Shown in pieces: positions 46,474 through 55,209 of a DNA stretch of 64,000 nt. Within the stretch, counting starts at the first letter, position 1, and each line of letters begins with the position of its first letter. This DNA is from Pseudidiomarina planktonica (GTDB lineage: Bacteria > Pseudomonadota > Gammaproteobacteria > Enterobacterales > Alteromonadaceae), in assembly GCF_900177775.1 (NCBI RefSeq), contig NZ_FXWH01000001.1:1178001-1242000 (forward strand), written 5' to 3'. The position numbers and the translations under genes were made by a program. The notes beneath the pieces were generated by a model. That model worked only from the letters and a program-made list of their open reading frames with translations, was not told the origin of the DNA and made no database searches.

Positions 46474-46935
46474 ATGCATGCATCAATAAACAAACTTTGG
46501 AATGCGTTTTTAACCGAACACAGCCAGAACACTGAAAGCACTGCACAACCGCCGGCCTGGTATTTTTGCGACAACGAAGCCGACGCGAATATTTGTGCAA
46601 ACCTTGTGCTAGAGGGAAAAAAGCGCGCCACGGCAACATCGCTTTGGTACTTCGAACAAAATCAGGAACCCTTACCCAAAGTAGGTGATTTGGATATCGT
46701 AACCGACTGGAATGGCGTAGCGCAGTGCATTATTCGCACAACGGCAGTGAATCTTGTGGCCTATAAAGACATTACCCAGCGCCATGCGGAGCTCGAAGGT
46801 GAAGGCGATAGTTCATTAGAGTGGTGGCGCGATGCGCATTGGGCTTATTACAGTCGTGAAATGGCTCCTAAGGGGCAGATTCCAACCGAAGATATGCTCA
46901 TTGCATTTCAGGAGTTTGAGTGCATCTATCCTTGA
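46474..46935 (+). CDS. ASCH-domain protein
   Basis: A 153-residue protein with an ASCH fold, an RNA-binding-like beta barrel related to PUA. LVLEGKKRATATSLWYFEQN and PKVGDLDIVTDWNGVAQCII are the typical Gly-Lys-Lys-x-x-T motif and following strands; SLEWWRDAHWAYYSRE is the conserved C-terminal aromatic stretch. Some members (YqfB-type) act as amidohydrolases on N4-acetylcytidine; others may bind RNA. No good ribosome binding site is visible before the ATG, and the upstream region is very AT-rich. Its role here is unknown. Confidence 0.85.
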   Translation: MHASINKLWNAFLTEHSQNTESTAQPPAWYFCDNEADANICANLVLEGKKRATATSLWYFEQNQEPLPKVGDLDIVTDWNGVAQCIIRTTAVNLVAYKDITQRHAELEGEGDSSLEWWRDAHWAYYSREMAPKGQIPTEDMLIAFQEFECIYP

Positions 46936-46959
46936 ACTAAATCTCGTTAAGGCAACGTT

Positions 46960-48054
46960 ATGTTTAAACTTATAATTGGATGTGTACTGGTGCTGATGAG
47001 CGCTCCTGTGTTTGCAAATGACATTAACAAGCAGGTGCAGCAATTCGAGAGTGCTTTACTCGACTACAAAAAACAAAAGGGTATTCCTGGGTTATCCGTT
47101 GCCGTAGTCAAAGACGGCAACATCGTTTACGAGAAAGGCCATGGGTTTTCTCACCTTGAAGGTCGGGTTCCGGTTACTACAGAAACCCCATTCTGGGTTG
47201 CCTCGGTAAGTAAGTTTTTTGTGGGTACGGCGTTCTTAAAGCTTGTTGAAATGGGTGAGCTGAAATTTGATGACACCATGAACTCAACGCCAGAGTTTGA
47301 TGATTACTGCAACTGGTTAGCCGGTTCCGGGATCATTTTTGGCAAGAACTTAGAGTGCAATCAAACTTTTGAGATCAAACATGCATTAAATCACGTGGTA
47401 AACGGCGAGGTAGATACTGCATTTTTCTATAACTCGATATTTTACTCGCGATTATCCCGATTTTTAGAAGCCAAACGCGGCAACTCAATTGATAAGGCCG
47501 AAGGGCGTCATAATGAGTTAGCTCAGGCAATAACCAAGCATATTTTAAAACCGGCAGAAATGAATAATTCTATTGCGGGCCTGTGGGACTCTGAGCGTAT
47601 GGATGTATTCTTTCGCAGCGCCCGGGGGTTCGGTATTGAAAACAACCGTTACGTGATGCGTAGAAGTCCGGAACGCCATATGGCTGGAGGCGCTGGGGTT
47701 AGCTCTACTGCGGGTGACATAGCGCGTTTTGATATGGCACTGGATGCAGGGAAAATTTTGTCACCTGAATATCAGGCTCTTACCAATAGCCCTTACACAA
47801 CGGCCGATGGAACCGTTATTCCATATGCCTACGGGCGTTACATTCAAACGGTTAATGGTAAAAAAGTAATTTGGCATTCCGGCTGGGACGAGGAAAACGG
47901 CTTCTCAGCAACCTACCTGAAATTCCCGGAACGCGATTTAACGGTGATCGTGTTAGCTAATAGTGAAGGACTCTGGTGGGGGAACCCGCTAGATAAAGCG
48001 CAAATTGAAAAATCACCAGTATTTGTTATGGCCAGCGAAATATTCCAGCCTTAA
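46960..48054 (+). CDS. Exported serine hydrolase, beta-lactamase/penicillin-binding class C-like
   Basis: A 364-residue periplasmic protein of the beta-lactamase-related family. The signal peptide ends near VFAND. The nucleophile motif S-x-x-K is S82-V-S-K85 in FWVASVSKFF. The Tyr motif may be YNSIFYSRL, and the third motif is HSG in VIWHSGWDEENGF. MAGGAGVSSTAGDIARF is a common landmark. Members act as D-peptidases, esterases or true beta-lactamases; the target is unknown. Its stop overlaps the end of the convergent response regulator gene by four bases. Confidence 0.88.
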   Translation: MFKLIIGCVLVLMSAPVFANDINKQVQQFESALLDYKKQKGIPGLSVAVVKDGNIVYEKGHGFSHLEGRVPVTTETPFWVASVSKFFVGTAFLKLVEMGELKFDDTMNSTPEFDDYCNWLAGSGIIFGKNLECNQTFEIKHALNHVVNGEVDTAFFYNSIFYSRLSRFLEAKRGNSIDKAEGRHNELAQAITKHILKPAEMNNSIAGLWDSERMDVFFRSARGFGIENNRYVMRRSPERHMAGGAGVSSTAGDIARFDMALDAGKILSPEYQALTNSPYTTADGTVIPYAYGRYIQTVNGKKVIWHSGWDEENGFSATYLKFPERDLTVIVLANSEGLWWGNPLDKAQIEKSPVFVMASEIFQP

Positions 48055-48647
48055 AGCCAGCCGTTCATTTTAGCAATGCGAGCCGCATCAATGCGGTTTT
48101 CAGCGTGCAACTTACTAATAGCTTCAGACAGGTAGTTGCGCGCGGTTCCTTCCGCTACAAATAAACTAGTCGCAATTTGCGCGGTAGACCGTCCGTCAGC
48201 CGCTAGTGCCAGCGCCTTGCGTTCTTTGTCAGTTAGCGGATCCTGATGCCCAATGGTTTGTAGCAATAATTCATTGTTCACCACCCGATGTCCGGCTTTC
48301 ACCTGAGTAATGCTATTCAGCAACTCTTCAATAGGTGCATCTTTTAGCAAAATGGCATTTGCGCCATTGGCCAGCGCCCGCTGAATATAGCCCGAGCGGT
48401 TAAAGGTGGTAATAATAACGGTAAGTACCTGTGGCTGGGCTTGTTTCACCCATTGCAGTAGCTCAAGCCCGGTCATTTCTGGCATTTCAATATCGGTAAG
48501 AATCAGGTCATAGGTCTGCTGTTCCAGCATCTGTTTAGCTTGCAAGCCATTCTCGGCTTCGTCTACTTCGTACTCAGACTCCAAGCGCAGTAAACCCGCC
48601 AGTGCGGTTCTAACCATGGTTTGGTCTTCAACTAACAGTATTTTCAC
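48051..48647 (-). CDS. NarL/DesR-type response regulator
   Basis: A 198-residue response regulator. The receiver domain has VEDQ at 7-10, phosphoacceptor D52 in LILTDIEMPEMTG, and a conserved Lys in ILLKDAPIEEL. The C-terminal LuxR-type helix-turn-helix (residues 135-195) reads LTDKERKALALAADGRSTAQ then AEGTARNYLSEAISKL. It starts with GTG overlapping the kinase stop codon (GTGA), a clear coupling. By analogy with YvfTU and DesKR it probably controls the divergent ABC genes. Confidence 0.93.
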   Translation of the reverse strand: MKILLVEDQTMVRTALAGLLRLESEYEVDEAENGLQAKQMLEQQTYDLILTDIEMPEMTGLELLQWVKQAQPQVLTVIITTFNRSGYIQRALANGANAILLKDAPIEELLNSITQVKAGHRVVNNELLLQTIGHQDPLTDKERKALALAADGRSTAQIATSLFVAEGTARNYLSEAISKLHAENRIDAARIAKMNGWL

Positions 48648-49720
48648 GTCTGCTGCGCTCCGTCAGTGGGAAATAAAAGCTCGAAGCGACAGCCTTGCGA
48701 TACGGAATAAGTCAGCTGTCCGCCAATTGCCTGCATGCGTTCGCGCACGCCACGTAAGCCATTACCTTCTTCTAAGTGTTCACAACCGCCGTTATCACTC
48801 AAAGCTACCCCAATGGAGCCGGACATATTACGAAACTCAATAACACACTGATTGCCCTTACTGTGACGCACAATATTGGTGACCATTTCCGTTAGAGCCA
48901 GAATCAGTGTGGTTTCGTGATTGCCAGTTACAGTTGGTAACTCGCCTTTGATGTCCGTTTTAAAGCCCGCGTCTTGCAACCGTTGCTGCAACTTATTCAA
49001 TTCCCGGGTAAGACCCTGATGCTTATAGCCACTGACGCTTTTCCGAACGTCGCTTAAGCTTTCCCGGGCGATACTGGCCAGCTCTGCTAATTGCTTGCCG
49101 GCGGCATCGTATTGCTGTTTCGCCAACTGCTTTTCAGCTAAATCGGCTTTCAAAATAATACACGACAGGGTGTGCCCCAGAATATCGTGTAAGTCGCGGG
49201 CAATACGCTCGCGCTCTACAGTGGTTGCTAAGCGTTCAATTTCAGCTTCACTGCGCTTTTCCTGCAACACGCGCTGCTGGCGGTTGCGTTCAATAACCCC
49301 GAACAGGCCAATAACTACCACCAGAAATAAGCCGTAGTAGTGAAAATACTCCCAGCCAGTAACTACCACATACTGAAACGCAAACAGCGTAGCTACAATA
49401 CCAAGCGCAATAATGGCAGCCCGGCGCAGAGGGTAATAAAACCCGGCAAAGAAGGCGACAAAGCCAAACATGGAGATAGTGCCCGGGTTCCACACTGTCA
49501 TGGAACAGGCAATAGCGTACAAGGCTAGTAACAACCAAGGCCGTTCGCCCGGCGTGCTATATAGCGTGCGGTAGTACCCACCAATAAACGCCAGCATTGC
49601 CAGCGTCATTATGGCTAGTTGGGCAATGGAATAGGGCGCCAACACCATAGGGAAAATATAAAACCCCAGGTTCAGCAGGTATATCCACGCAAATTTTCGT
49701 TCAAGTTCAATAGTGTTCAT
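48644..49720 (-). CDS. DesK-type membrane sensor histidine kinase
   Basis: A 358-residue kinase of the HisKA_3 group. Five or six hydrophobic helices occupy residues 12-145 without a periplasmic sensor domain, so the signal is probably sensed in the membrane. The phosphoacceptor is H178 in RERIARDLHDILGHTLS. The ATPase part has TEMVTNIVRHSKGNQC, VALSDNGGCEHL and GNGLRGVRERMQAIGG. The start may be the ATG at 49720 or one at 49762. DesK senses membrane fluidity; YvfT-like relatives sense unknown envelope signals. The regulator follows directly, and ABC genes lie divergently. Confidence 0.92.
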   Translation of the reverse strand: MNTIELERKFAWIYLLNLGFYIFPMVLAPYSIAQLAIMTLAMLAFIGGYYRTLYSTPGERPWLLLALYAIACSMTVWNPGTISMFGFVAFFAGFYYPLRRAAIIALGIVATLFAFQYVVVTGWEYFHYYGLFLVVVIGLFGVIERNRQQRVLQEKRSEAEIERLATTVERERIARDLHDILGHTLSCIILKADLAEKQLAKQQYDAAGKQLAELASIARESLSDVRKSVSGYKHQGLTRELNKLQQRLQDAGFKTDIKGELPTVTGNHETTLILALTEMVTNIVRHSKGNQCVIEFRNMSGSIGVALSDNGGCEHLEEGNGLRGVRERMQAIGGQLTYSVSQGCRFELLFPTDGAQQT

Positions 49721-49855
49721 GTGCTCATTATTGCCATAGTTGCGCAAAACCACCAGTGACATTTGTCATCGAAATGAGTGACAACTACTACTCACATTAG
49801 CTTATGACTGTTCTTACACTAGCTGGCAATCAATAACAAAAACGGAGCGCAGCTC

Positions 49856-50620
49856 ATGATTGCAGCAAACACACTTTTGCAAGTTCAGAACCTAAGCAAA
49901 ACCTATGGTGCAACCAAGGTACTTAATAATGTCTCGTTAAGCATAAACAGTAGCGAAGTAGTTGCGGTACTTGGCCCCAACGGAGCTGGCAAAACCACCC
50001 TTATAAATAGTCTGCTGGGTTTGTGCCAGGCTGAATTTGCCGAATTGCAGTTGCTTGGTCAGGCGGTGACAGGGCAGCAGCGACCACGAGAGCTTCGCGC
50101 GCAAATTGGCGTGATGATGCAGGTGGGCAGCCTGAATGCGAATTTAACAGTGCGCGAACAGCTGGATTTATTCAGTCATTACTACCAGCAGCCACTGCCA
50201 GTGGACTCTTTGATGGAACAATGTGACTTAACCAGTGTTCAGAGCCAGCTTTTTGGTTCGTTGTCGGGTGGTCAGCGTCAGCGGGTGCTGTTTGCTATTG
50301 CCATTTGTGCGCAGCCAAAACTACTGTTTCTGGACGAGCCTAGCTTAGGCATGGACGTTCACACCCGCCACATGATGTGGGAGTTGATTCGTCAGCTGCG
50401 CAATAACGGCTGCGGCATTGTATTAACCACCCATTATCTGGACGAAGCGGATCAATTAGCCGATCGCATTGTGATGATCTGCAAAGGTGAAGTTGCGGCA
50501 TCCCATACGGCGGCAGATTTTCGGCAGCAGGCTAACGATCAGGGACTAACCCTTGAGCAACTGTATTTATCCAGCACAGGTTTACCGGGTGCAGCGTTGT
50601 CTTCTACAGGAGTGCAGTAA
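49856..50620 (+). CDS. ABC transporter ATP-binding protein (ABC-2 type exporter)
   Basis: A 254-residue ATPase. Walker A GPNGAGKTT, the Q loop in IGVMMQVGSL, signature LSGGQRQRV, Walker B LLFLDEPSLGMD and the switch His in TTHYL are all present. The CcmA/YvfR-like pattern indicates an exporter of drugs, peptides or lipids. CGGAGCG precedes the ATG. The permease gene begins two bases after the stop, and the pair is divergent from a DesK/DesR-type system, an arrangement known from Bacillus yvfRS-yvfTU. Confidence 0.93.
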   Translation: MIAANTLLQVQNLSKTYGATKVLNNVSLSINSSEVVAVLGPNGAGKTTLINSLLGLCQAEFAELQLLGQAVTGQQRPRELRAQIGVMMQVGSLNANLTVREQLDLFSHYYQQPLPVDSLMEQCDLTSVQSQLFGSLSGGQRQRVLFAIAICAQPKLLFLDEPSLGMDVHTRHMMWELIRQLRNNGCGIVLTTHYLDEADQLADRIVMICKGEVAASHTAADFRQQANDQGLTLEQLYLSSTGLPGAALSSTGVQ

Positions 50621-50621
50621 C

Positions 50622-51353
50622 ATGTTCGCAATTCATCAAGCTGAAGCTAAATACGATCTGTTGAGCCTATGGCGCACACCGGGCTTTTACTTACCGGCTA
50701 TATTGTTTCCGGTGGTGTTCTATTATTTTTTTGGAGTGGTGTTTTCTTTTAGTAGTGGGGCAGCCCCGCAAATGCTGGTTGCCTATTCCTGTTTTGGTGT
50801 TATCGGACCGGCGTTATTTAACTTTTCGGTAGCCGTGGCCAGCGACAGAGTGCATGGCTGGATGGCGTTAAAACGCTTATCGCCCATGCCGTTATCGGCC
50901 TACATGCTGGCAAAGTATGTCAGCAGCACCGTATTTGCGGTGGTTATTCTGGCCCTGTTGTTCACTTTGTCTGCTGTTGTTGCCGACGTGAACCTGTGGA
51001 CCTGGCAGTGGGCGAGCCTGGCATTAATATTACTAGCGGGTACTTTGCCATTTGCACTGCTGGGGTTATTGCTGGGACTTGTGTGCTCCGACAAAAGTGT
51101 GCCGGGTGTGGTGAATTTGATTTATCTGCCTATGGCGTTTCTGTCGGGCCTGTGGGTGCCGTTCACAATTTTGCCCGACTACGTGCAGAGAATTGCCGAG
51201 TTCCTGCCCACGTACCATCTTTCGCAACTGGCATTTAAAATTATTGATGCCGATCAGGGGCAGCCTGTGTGGTTACATTTAGGCTATTTGGTGGCGTTTT
51301 CGTTAGTTCTGGGATTACTTATTCGCTGGCGCTTTTCCCTATTACAAAAGTAA
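50622..51353 (+). CDS. ABC-2 type permease
   Basis: A 243-residue membrane subunit with six hydrophobic helices: TPGFYLPAILFPVVFYYFFG, LVAYSCFGVIGPALFNFSV, YVSSTVFAVVILALLFTLSA, LALILLAGTLPFALLGLLLG, GVVNLIYLPMAFLSGLWVP and a last one near the C-terminus. The ATG at 50622 follows ACAGGAGTG; the frame upstream lies inside the ATPase gene. It forms the channel of the exporter. The PFTILPDYVQRIAEFLPTYH loop is common in ABC-2 permeases (after the fifth helix). Confidence 0.9.
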   Translation: MFAIHQAEAKYDLLSLWRTPGFYLPAILFPVVFYYFFGVVFSFSSGAAPQMLVAYSCFGVIGPALFNFSVAVASDRVHGWMALKRLSPMPLSAYMLAKYVSSTVFAVVILALLFTLSAVVADVNLWTWQWASLALILLAGTLPFALLGLLLGLVCSDKSVPGVVNLIYLPMAFLSGLWVPFTILPDYVQRIAEFLPTYHLSQLAFKIIDADQGQPVWLHLGYLVAFSLVLGLLIRWRFSLLQK

Positions 51354-51368
51354 CTAGAGGACTCGGTT

Positions 51369-52634
51369 ATGAAAGTTAAATTAGTACTGTTAATTATACT
51401 TATTGCCATTATTGCCGGCTTGTTTCTGTTACCAGAACCTGAAGAACAGCCAACTGCCAGCCAGAATACCTTTGCGCTGGGGCCGGTGAACGTGTTTAAC
51501 GGAACCGAGGTGTTACCGCTTAGTTATGTGATTGTAATCGACGGCGTTATTACAGGTATTCAGCCGCGGCCGCCCGGCGGTGAGGTCATTGATGGTAAGA
51601 ATGCCTGGCTACTGCCCGGCCTAATTGATGCTCACGTTCATGTCTGGGGCGATGCGCTGGAACGACAACTCGCGCATGGCGTAACCACAGTGATTGATAT
51701 GTTCGGTCACCCGAGTACGTTGCAAAAAGAAAAGGAACTGCGCGATCAGTTTCAGATTAGCCGTTCAGCAACCATGTACGGCGCTGGTTATCTGGTAACA
51801 GGACCAAAAGGGCACGGTACTCAGTTTGGTATTCAGGTGCCGGTAATGAATGGAGCTGAAGATGCCAAGCGAGTAGTGGCGGAGCGTATTGACAGCGGGT
51901 CTGACTTTATTAAAGCGGTATATACCAGCCCCACGGCCGTGTATGAACATGCACCTTCTATTTCATTAGAAGAGCTGGAAGCTGTGATTCGGGCCGGACA
52001 TGAACGGGATCAGTTAGTGGTGGTGCATGTAAGCGATCATCAGTCGGCGTTAGATGCTGTGCAAGCGGGTGCCGATGGTCTGGTACATAGCTTTTTTGAC
52101 AAAGTTGCCAGCGACCAGTTGCTGAGTGAAATAAAACAACGCGACACCTTTGTTATTCCAACACTAACCTTTTACGAGGGAATGCTGCGCGGCACCAGCA
52201 CTGAAACTCTGTTACTGAATAACCCGGAGTTTGAAATTTCAGCACAGGCTAAGCAAAGTCTGAGCATGAAAATACCCGGCCAGTTTCCTGAACACTTTTT
52301 TACCAATCTGATTAGTAGCACCACACGCATGCATGAAGCCGGAATTCGTTTGCTGGTAGGTACCGATGCACCCAATCCGAATACTGCACACGGCTGGAGC
52401 ATAGTGGTTGAAATGTCGCTGTTTGCTGAAGCGGGTATTCCAGCGCAGCAAATTCTAACTGCTGCCACCGCAGCAACTGCTAATGCATTTGGAATTGCTG
52501 ATCGGGGTATGATCGCCAGCGGCTATCGCGCCGACTTTATCCTGCTAGAGCGCAATCCGCTTGAGGATCTGACCGCGCTGCAACAACCGCAGGCGGTTTA
52601 TAAGAATGGGTTTAAGGTAGGGCGAGAGCGTTAA
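51369..52634 (+). CDS. Exported amidohydrolase-family metal hydrolase
   Basis: A 421-residue member of the amidohydrolase superfamily with an N-terminal signal or anchor (LVLLIILIAIIAGLFLLP). The metal site is clear: PGLIDAHVHVWG (H-x-H), a Lys in SDFIKAVYTSP, His in VVHVSDHQ and GLVHSFFD, and Asp in LLVGTDAPNPNT. The C-terminal AFGIADRGMIASGYRADFIL is the usual imidazolonepropionase-like ending. It may cleave a cyclic amide, peptide or lactone in the periplasm. It follows the ABC permease by 15 bases with AGAGGA, so it is probably part of that operon. Confidence 0.88.
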   Translation: MKVKLVLLIILIAIIAGLFLLPEPEEQPTASQNTFALGPVNVFNGTEVLPLSYVIVIDGVITGIQPRPPGGEVIDGKNAWLLPGLIDAHVHVWGDALERQLAHGVTTVIDMFGHPSTLQKEKELRDQFQISRSATMYGAGYLVTGPKGHGTQFGIQVPVMNGAEDAKRVVAERIDSGSDFIKAVYTSPTAVYEHAPSISLEELEAVIRAGHERDQLVVVHVSDHQSALDAVQAGADGLVHSFFDKVASDQLLSEIKQRDTFVIPTLTFYEGMLRGTSTETLLLNNPEFEISAQAKQSLSMKIPGQFPEHFFTNLISSTTRMHEAGIRLLVGTDAPNPNTAHGWSIVVEMSLFAEAGIPAQQILTAATAATANAFGIADRGMIASGYRADFILLERNPLEDLTALQQPQAVYKNGFKVGRER

Positions 52635-52727
52635 TGCTTAAATATAAGGTAACAAGCCCAAACTAACTGTTAATAATTGCTCCAGCTAGCTTGGGCTGTC
52701 TTGTAGCTTAATCAGATGTCAGGTTGA

Positions 52728-53555
52728 CTAGAATATATAAATGAATCCGATGCCTATTTCTGCCTCGTAATCACTACGAGCGATTGGGCTATCTCGAACT
52801 TCACTACTAAAATATTCAAACAGTGCTTCACCGTAGATTTGCCAGTTCTTATTGACGTTATGGCGATAATTGTAATCAACTCCAATCGAGCGTAACCCAC
52901 CACTCATGTTGGTCTCATCTAAGCCCGATGCAGCCGCTTGGTTTGCGTCTATACCGAAACCTTTGTTGGCGTATTCGCTATCATGAAAAACGGCAACCAA
53001 ATTAAGTTCAGAGCCGGTGCCGTCCAGTTGGTCGCCGAAGCGGCGGCCCACACCAAATAGAGCTAGATTACCATCACCGCCGGTCACGAACCGACTAACC
53101 AACCAATAGCGCCAATCGGAATCGAAAGCATAACGCGCTTGCAGCACTAGTTCAGCGCCTTCATCTTGCTCACCGAGCCCATCTAGCCGACCGTCGTCGG
53201 AGTCACTTTCTTCACGGCCCTCTTCAAAGCCCACAGTAGCTTCTAACAGCCAGGTCTCAGCACGAACACCACGCCAGCCCAGTGCTTCACCGGCAAAGTA
53301 GAAAACATTGTCACCGCTACGCCATTGCACTCCACCAGCAGGCTGGATTTCGAACCCAAATTCGTCTGAGCCTTCATAGGCCGTTTCATACTCAATGCCC
53401 AAACCAAGACCGAAGCCCCAACCATCTTCACCCCTGGTGAAATCGTCGACTGAGGGTAAGGGTACCAAAGCTTTGTTATCGTCCTGCGCTAATGCAGATT
53501 GAAGAGGAAGCCAAGTTATGCAGAATAACGACAGTACGCTGGTAAGTTTTTTCAT
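52728..53555 (-). CDS. MipA/OmpV-like outer membrane protein
   Basis: A 275-residue outer membrane beta-barrel. The signal peptide MKKLTSVLSLFCITWLPLQS ends near ALAQ. The mature part has alternating strands with paired aromatics, for instance GFGLGLGIEYETAYEGSD, VFYFAGEALGWRGVRAE and YWLVSRFVTGGDG, and ends in FIYIF with the terminal Phe typical of porins. The MipA/OmpV family includes proteins that hold murein enzymes or respond to salt. The acidic insert EEGREESDSDDGRLDGLGEQ is unusual. The ATG at 53555 is preferred over a TTG at 53570. Confidence 0.8.
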   Translation of the reverse strand: MKKLTSVLSLFCITWLPLQSALAQDDNKALVPLPSVDDFTRGEDGWGFGLGLGIEYETAYEGSDEFGFEIQPAGGVQWRSGDNVFYFAGEALGWRGVRAETWLLEATVGFEEGREESDSDDGRLDGLGEQDEGAELVLQARYAFDSDWRYWLVSRFVTGGDGNLALFGVGRRFGDQLDGTGSELNLVAVFHDSEYANKGFGIDANQAAASGLDETNMSGGLRSIGVDYNYRHNVNKNWQIYGEALFEYFSSEVRDSPIARSDYEAEIGIGFIYIF

Positions 53556-53589
53556 ATAGAATTCACTCAAGTAGGTGTTGATAACTAGT

Positions 53590-53626
53590 AAAGCTGGTTT
53601 AGTAAAACGTCTAAACGTACAGCTTT
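53590..53626. terminator. Interrupted inverted repeat between EamA and MipA/OmpV genes
   Basis: AAAGCTG-GTTTAG, loop of 8 bases, CTAAAC, three-base bulge, CAGCTTT. The 13 bp two-part stem would form on either strand. On the minus strand it lies after the EamA gene and before the porin gene. There is no T run, so it is either a weak terminator or a 5' leader structure. Confidence 0.4.
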
Positions 53627-53681
53627 GGTGATTAGATCATTTAATATCTTTGAATAAGCGTGCTACCAAAACTGACTGAGG

Positions 53682-54554
53682 CTAAGCTTGGTTGGAGTTC
53701 ACACCCAGTGCGGTAACGGTAAGCAGAATGACCGCCATACCCAGCATTTGAGTGCCAACCAACACTTCGCCAAGAATAATCACCCCGAATAGTGAAGCGG
53801 TAACCGGCTCTACCATAGCAACAATAGAAGCTACGGCTGGAGCCGTTTGCCGCAAGCCGATAATGTAGAATATAAAAGAAACGCCACCGCCAAGTACCCC
53901 AAGCACGGCAAGTAAAGGCCAATCTAAGGAGCTAAGTACACGTCCAGCTTGTTCGGCATTCATGATGCTGCCAAGAATCACTATCAGCGTGCTAAAGGCT
54001 ATAGTTAAAATAGCCGGGGCGCTGCCGTGCAATACCGCGTATTTAAACCCGAAAATAAACAGCGCCAACGACGCGCCTGAAAGTAAACCGGTTATAACGC
54101 CCAATGGTGTCACACCGCCAGCATCAACTGCGTAAACACGGGTGAGCAGCACTATTCCTATCATGACTAATACAATTGCCAGCCATTTCATTGGCGTGGC
54201 GTATTCCCACCGCAGCATGAACGAAACTAAATACACAAATATAGGGGCGCAATACATCAGGGTGGCAGCAACAGCCACGCTACTTTCGGCAATACTGAAA
54301 AAGTAAAAATAGAAGTTTCCGGCAACGCCCAGCCCGGCAATTACCGACCAGAACCATAACCACAGGCTAGCAAAGCCGCTGCAGCGAGGCTTTAAAGCCA
54401 GCCACACCAGCACAAACAACAATCCGATGGCGCCGCGATAGAAGGAAATAACTACGGAATCCCAACCCTTAGCTATTAACACACCTGCAATTCCGCCCGA
54501 TAACCCCCAGCAAAGCGCGGCTGCCATTACCAGCAATATGCCCCGGTTCGCCAT
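53682..54554 (-). CDS. EamA-family (DMT) membrane transporter
   Basis: A 290-residue inner-membrane protein of the drug/metabolite transporter superfamily with ten predicted helices as two EamA halves. Landmarks are ILLVMAAALCWGLSGGIAGV, FYRGAIGLLFVLVWL, VAVAATLMYCAPIFVYLVSF in the first half and AVASIVAMVEPVTASLFGVI in the second, the usual EPxxA motif. Such carriers export amino acids or related metabolites. AAGGGAGG precedes the ATG. Three imperfect copies of a CTTTGCTT-CTCAA unit lie just upstream. Confidence 0.92.
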   Translation of the reverse strand: MANRGILLVMAAALCWGLSGGIAGVLIAKGWDSVVISFYRGAIGLLFVLVWLALKPRCSGFASLWLWFWSVIAGLGVAGNFYFYFFSIAESSVAVAATLMYCAPIFVYLVSFMLRWEYATPMKWLAIVLVMIGIVLLTRVYAVDAGGVTPLGVITGLLSGASLALFIFGFKYAVLHGSAPAILTIAFSTLIVILGSIMNAEQAGRVLSSLDWPLLAVLGVLGGGVSFIFYIIGLRQTAPAVASIVAMVEPVTASLFGVIILGEVLVGTQMLGMAVILLTVTALGVNSNQA

Positions 54555-54562
54555 GCGCCTCC

Positions 54563-54600
54563 CTTTGCTCAGCTTTGCTTTCTCAACTTTGCTTGCTCAA
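54563..54600. repeat. Imperfect tandem repeat upstream of the EamA gene
   Basis: Three head-to-tail units: CTTTGCTCAG, CTTTGCTTTCTCAA and CTTTGCTTGCTCAA. The last two match at 13 of 14 positions. They include the ribosome binding region of the EamA gene on the minus strand. Confidence 0.6.
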
Positions 54601-54645
54601 ATAAGTGTAGACCAAAGATGCGCTCTGTGGTCTTGTTTTAGCAAT

Positions 54646-54667
54646 GCTGTCGCATAGCTGTCGCATC
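54646..54667. repeat. Two tandem copies of an 11 bp unit
   Basis: GCTGTCGCATA followed directly by GCTGTCGCATC, about 96 bases upstream of the next plus-strand gene. It could be a direct-repeat operator. The surrounding 208-base spacer shows no other clear feature. Confidence 0.5.
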
Positions 54668-54762
54668 CCTTTCGTTAACCTGACGTCTTATATTTTCAAT
54701 GTCTTCGCTATCGTGGAGTTGCTCCAACAGGTGAGCTTCAAACGATAAACGAGGAATTTAAA

Positions 54763-55167
54763 ATGAAAAATATCAGCGTGAAATGGTTATCAATAGGCGT
54801 GCTTACCTATATTGGTGTGTCTGTTCTTATCAGTGTCATTCTTTCCATGGGATTAATGTTTGCCTTCAGCTCAATACCGCCTGAACAGTTAACTGTTGTT
54901 GAACCTTCGGCAACCATCTTCAGAGTCGGCGAACCTGTTATTGGGTTTATGGTTTCGCTGTGTGTTGCACGGTGGATATGCAATAAAACTCTAGCTAATA
55001 AACCCCGCACGGTGTGGGCATTTGCCGCATTCTTAATGCTGTACGGGCTTGCAAGTATGGTGATTCATCAGGATTTTGCGCTTGCAGCAGCTCTACCTAA
55101 GTTGTTGGCGCCATGGGTAATTGCGTTTCTGGCGGTTAAATGGAGCCGTTATTCTCAGGCTGTCTGA
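54763..55167 (+). CDS. Small integral membrane protein of unknown function
   Basis: A 134-residue protein with about four hydrophobic segments: WLSIGVLTYIGVSVLISVIL, VGEPVIGFMVSLCVARWICN, TVWAFAAFLMLYGLASMVIH and LLAPWVIAFLAVKW. I do not recognise a family. CGAGGAATTT precedes the ATG. The XRE regulator gene follows 42 bases later on the same strand, and that protein also has membrane helices, so the two may act together. Confidence 0.65.
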   Translation: MKNISVKWLSIGVLTYIGVSVLISVILSMGLMFAFSSIPPEQLTVVEPSATIFRVGEPVIGFMVSLCVARWICNKTLANKPRTVWAFAAFLMLYGLASMVIHQDFALAAALPKLLAPWVIAFLAVKWSRYSQAV

Positions 55168-55209
55168 AAGTTGGTATGCTGGCGTTAATAGTCACTTGGG
55201 TTCAATTCC

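Noticed and set aside
52655-52697. AGCCCAA ... TTGGGCT inverted repeat between the amidohydrolase and porin genes
   Set aside because: The loop is about 29 bases and no T run follows; too weak to call a terminator.
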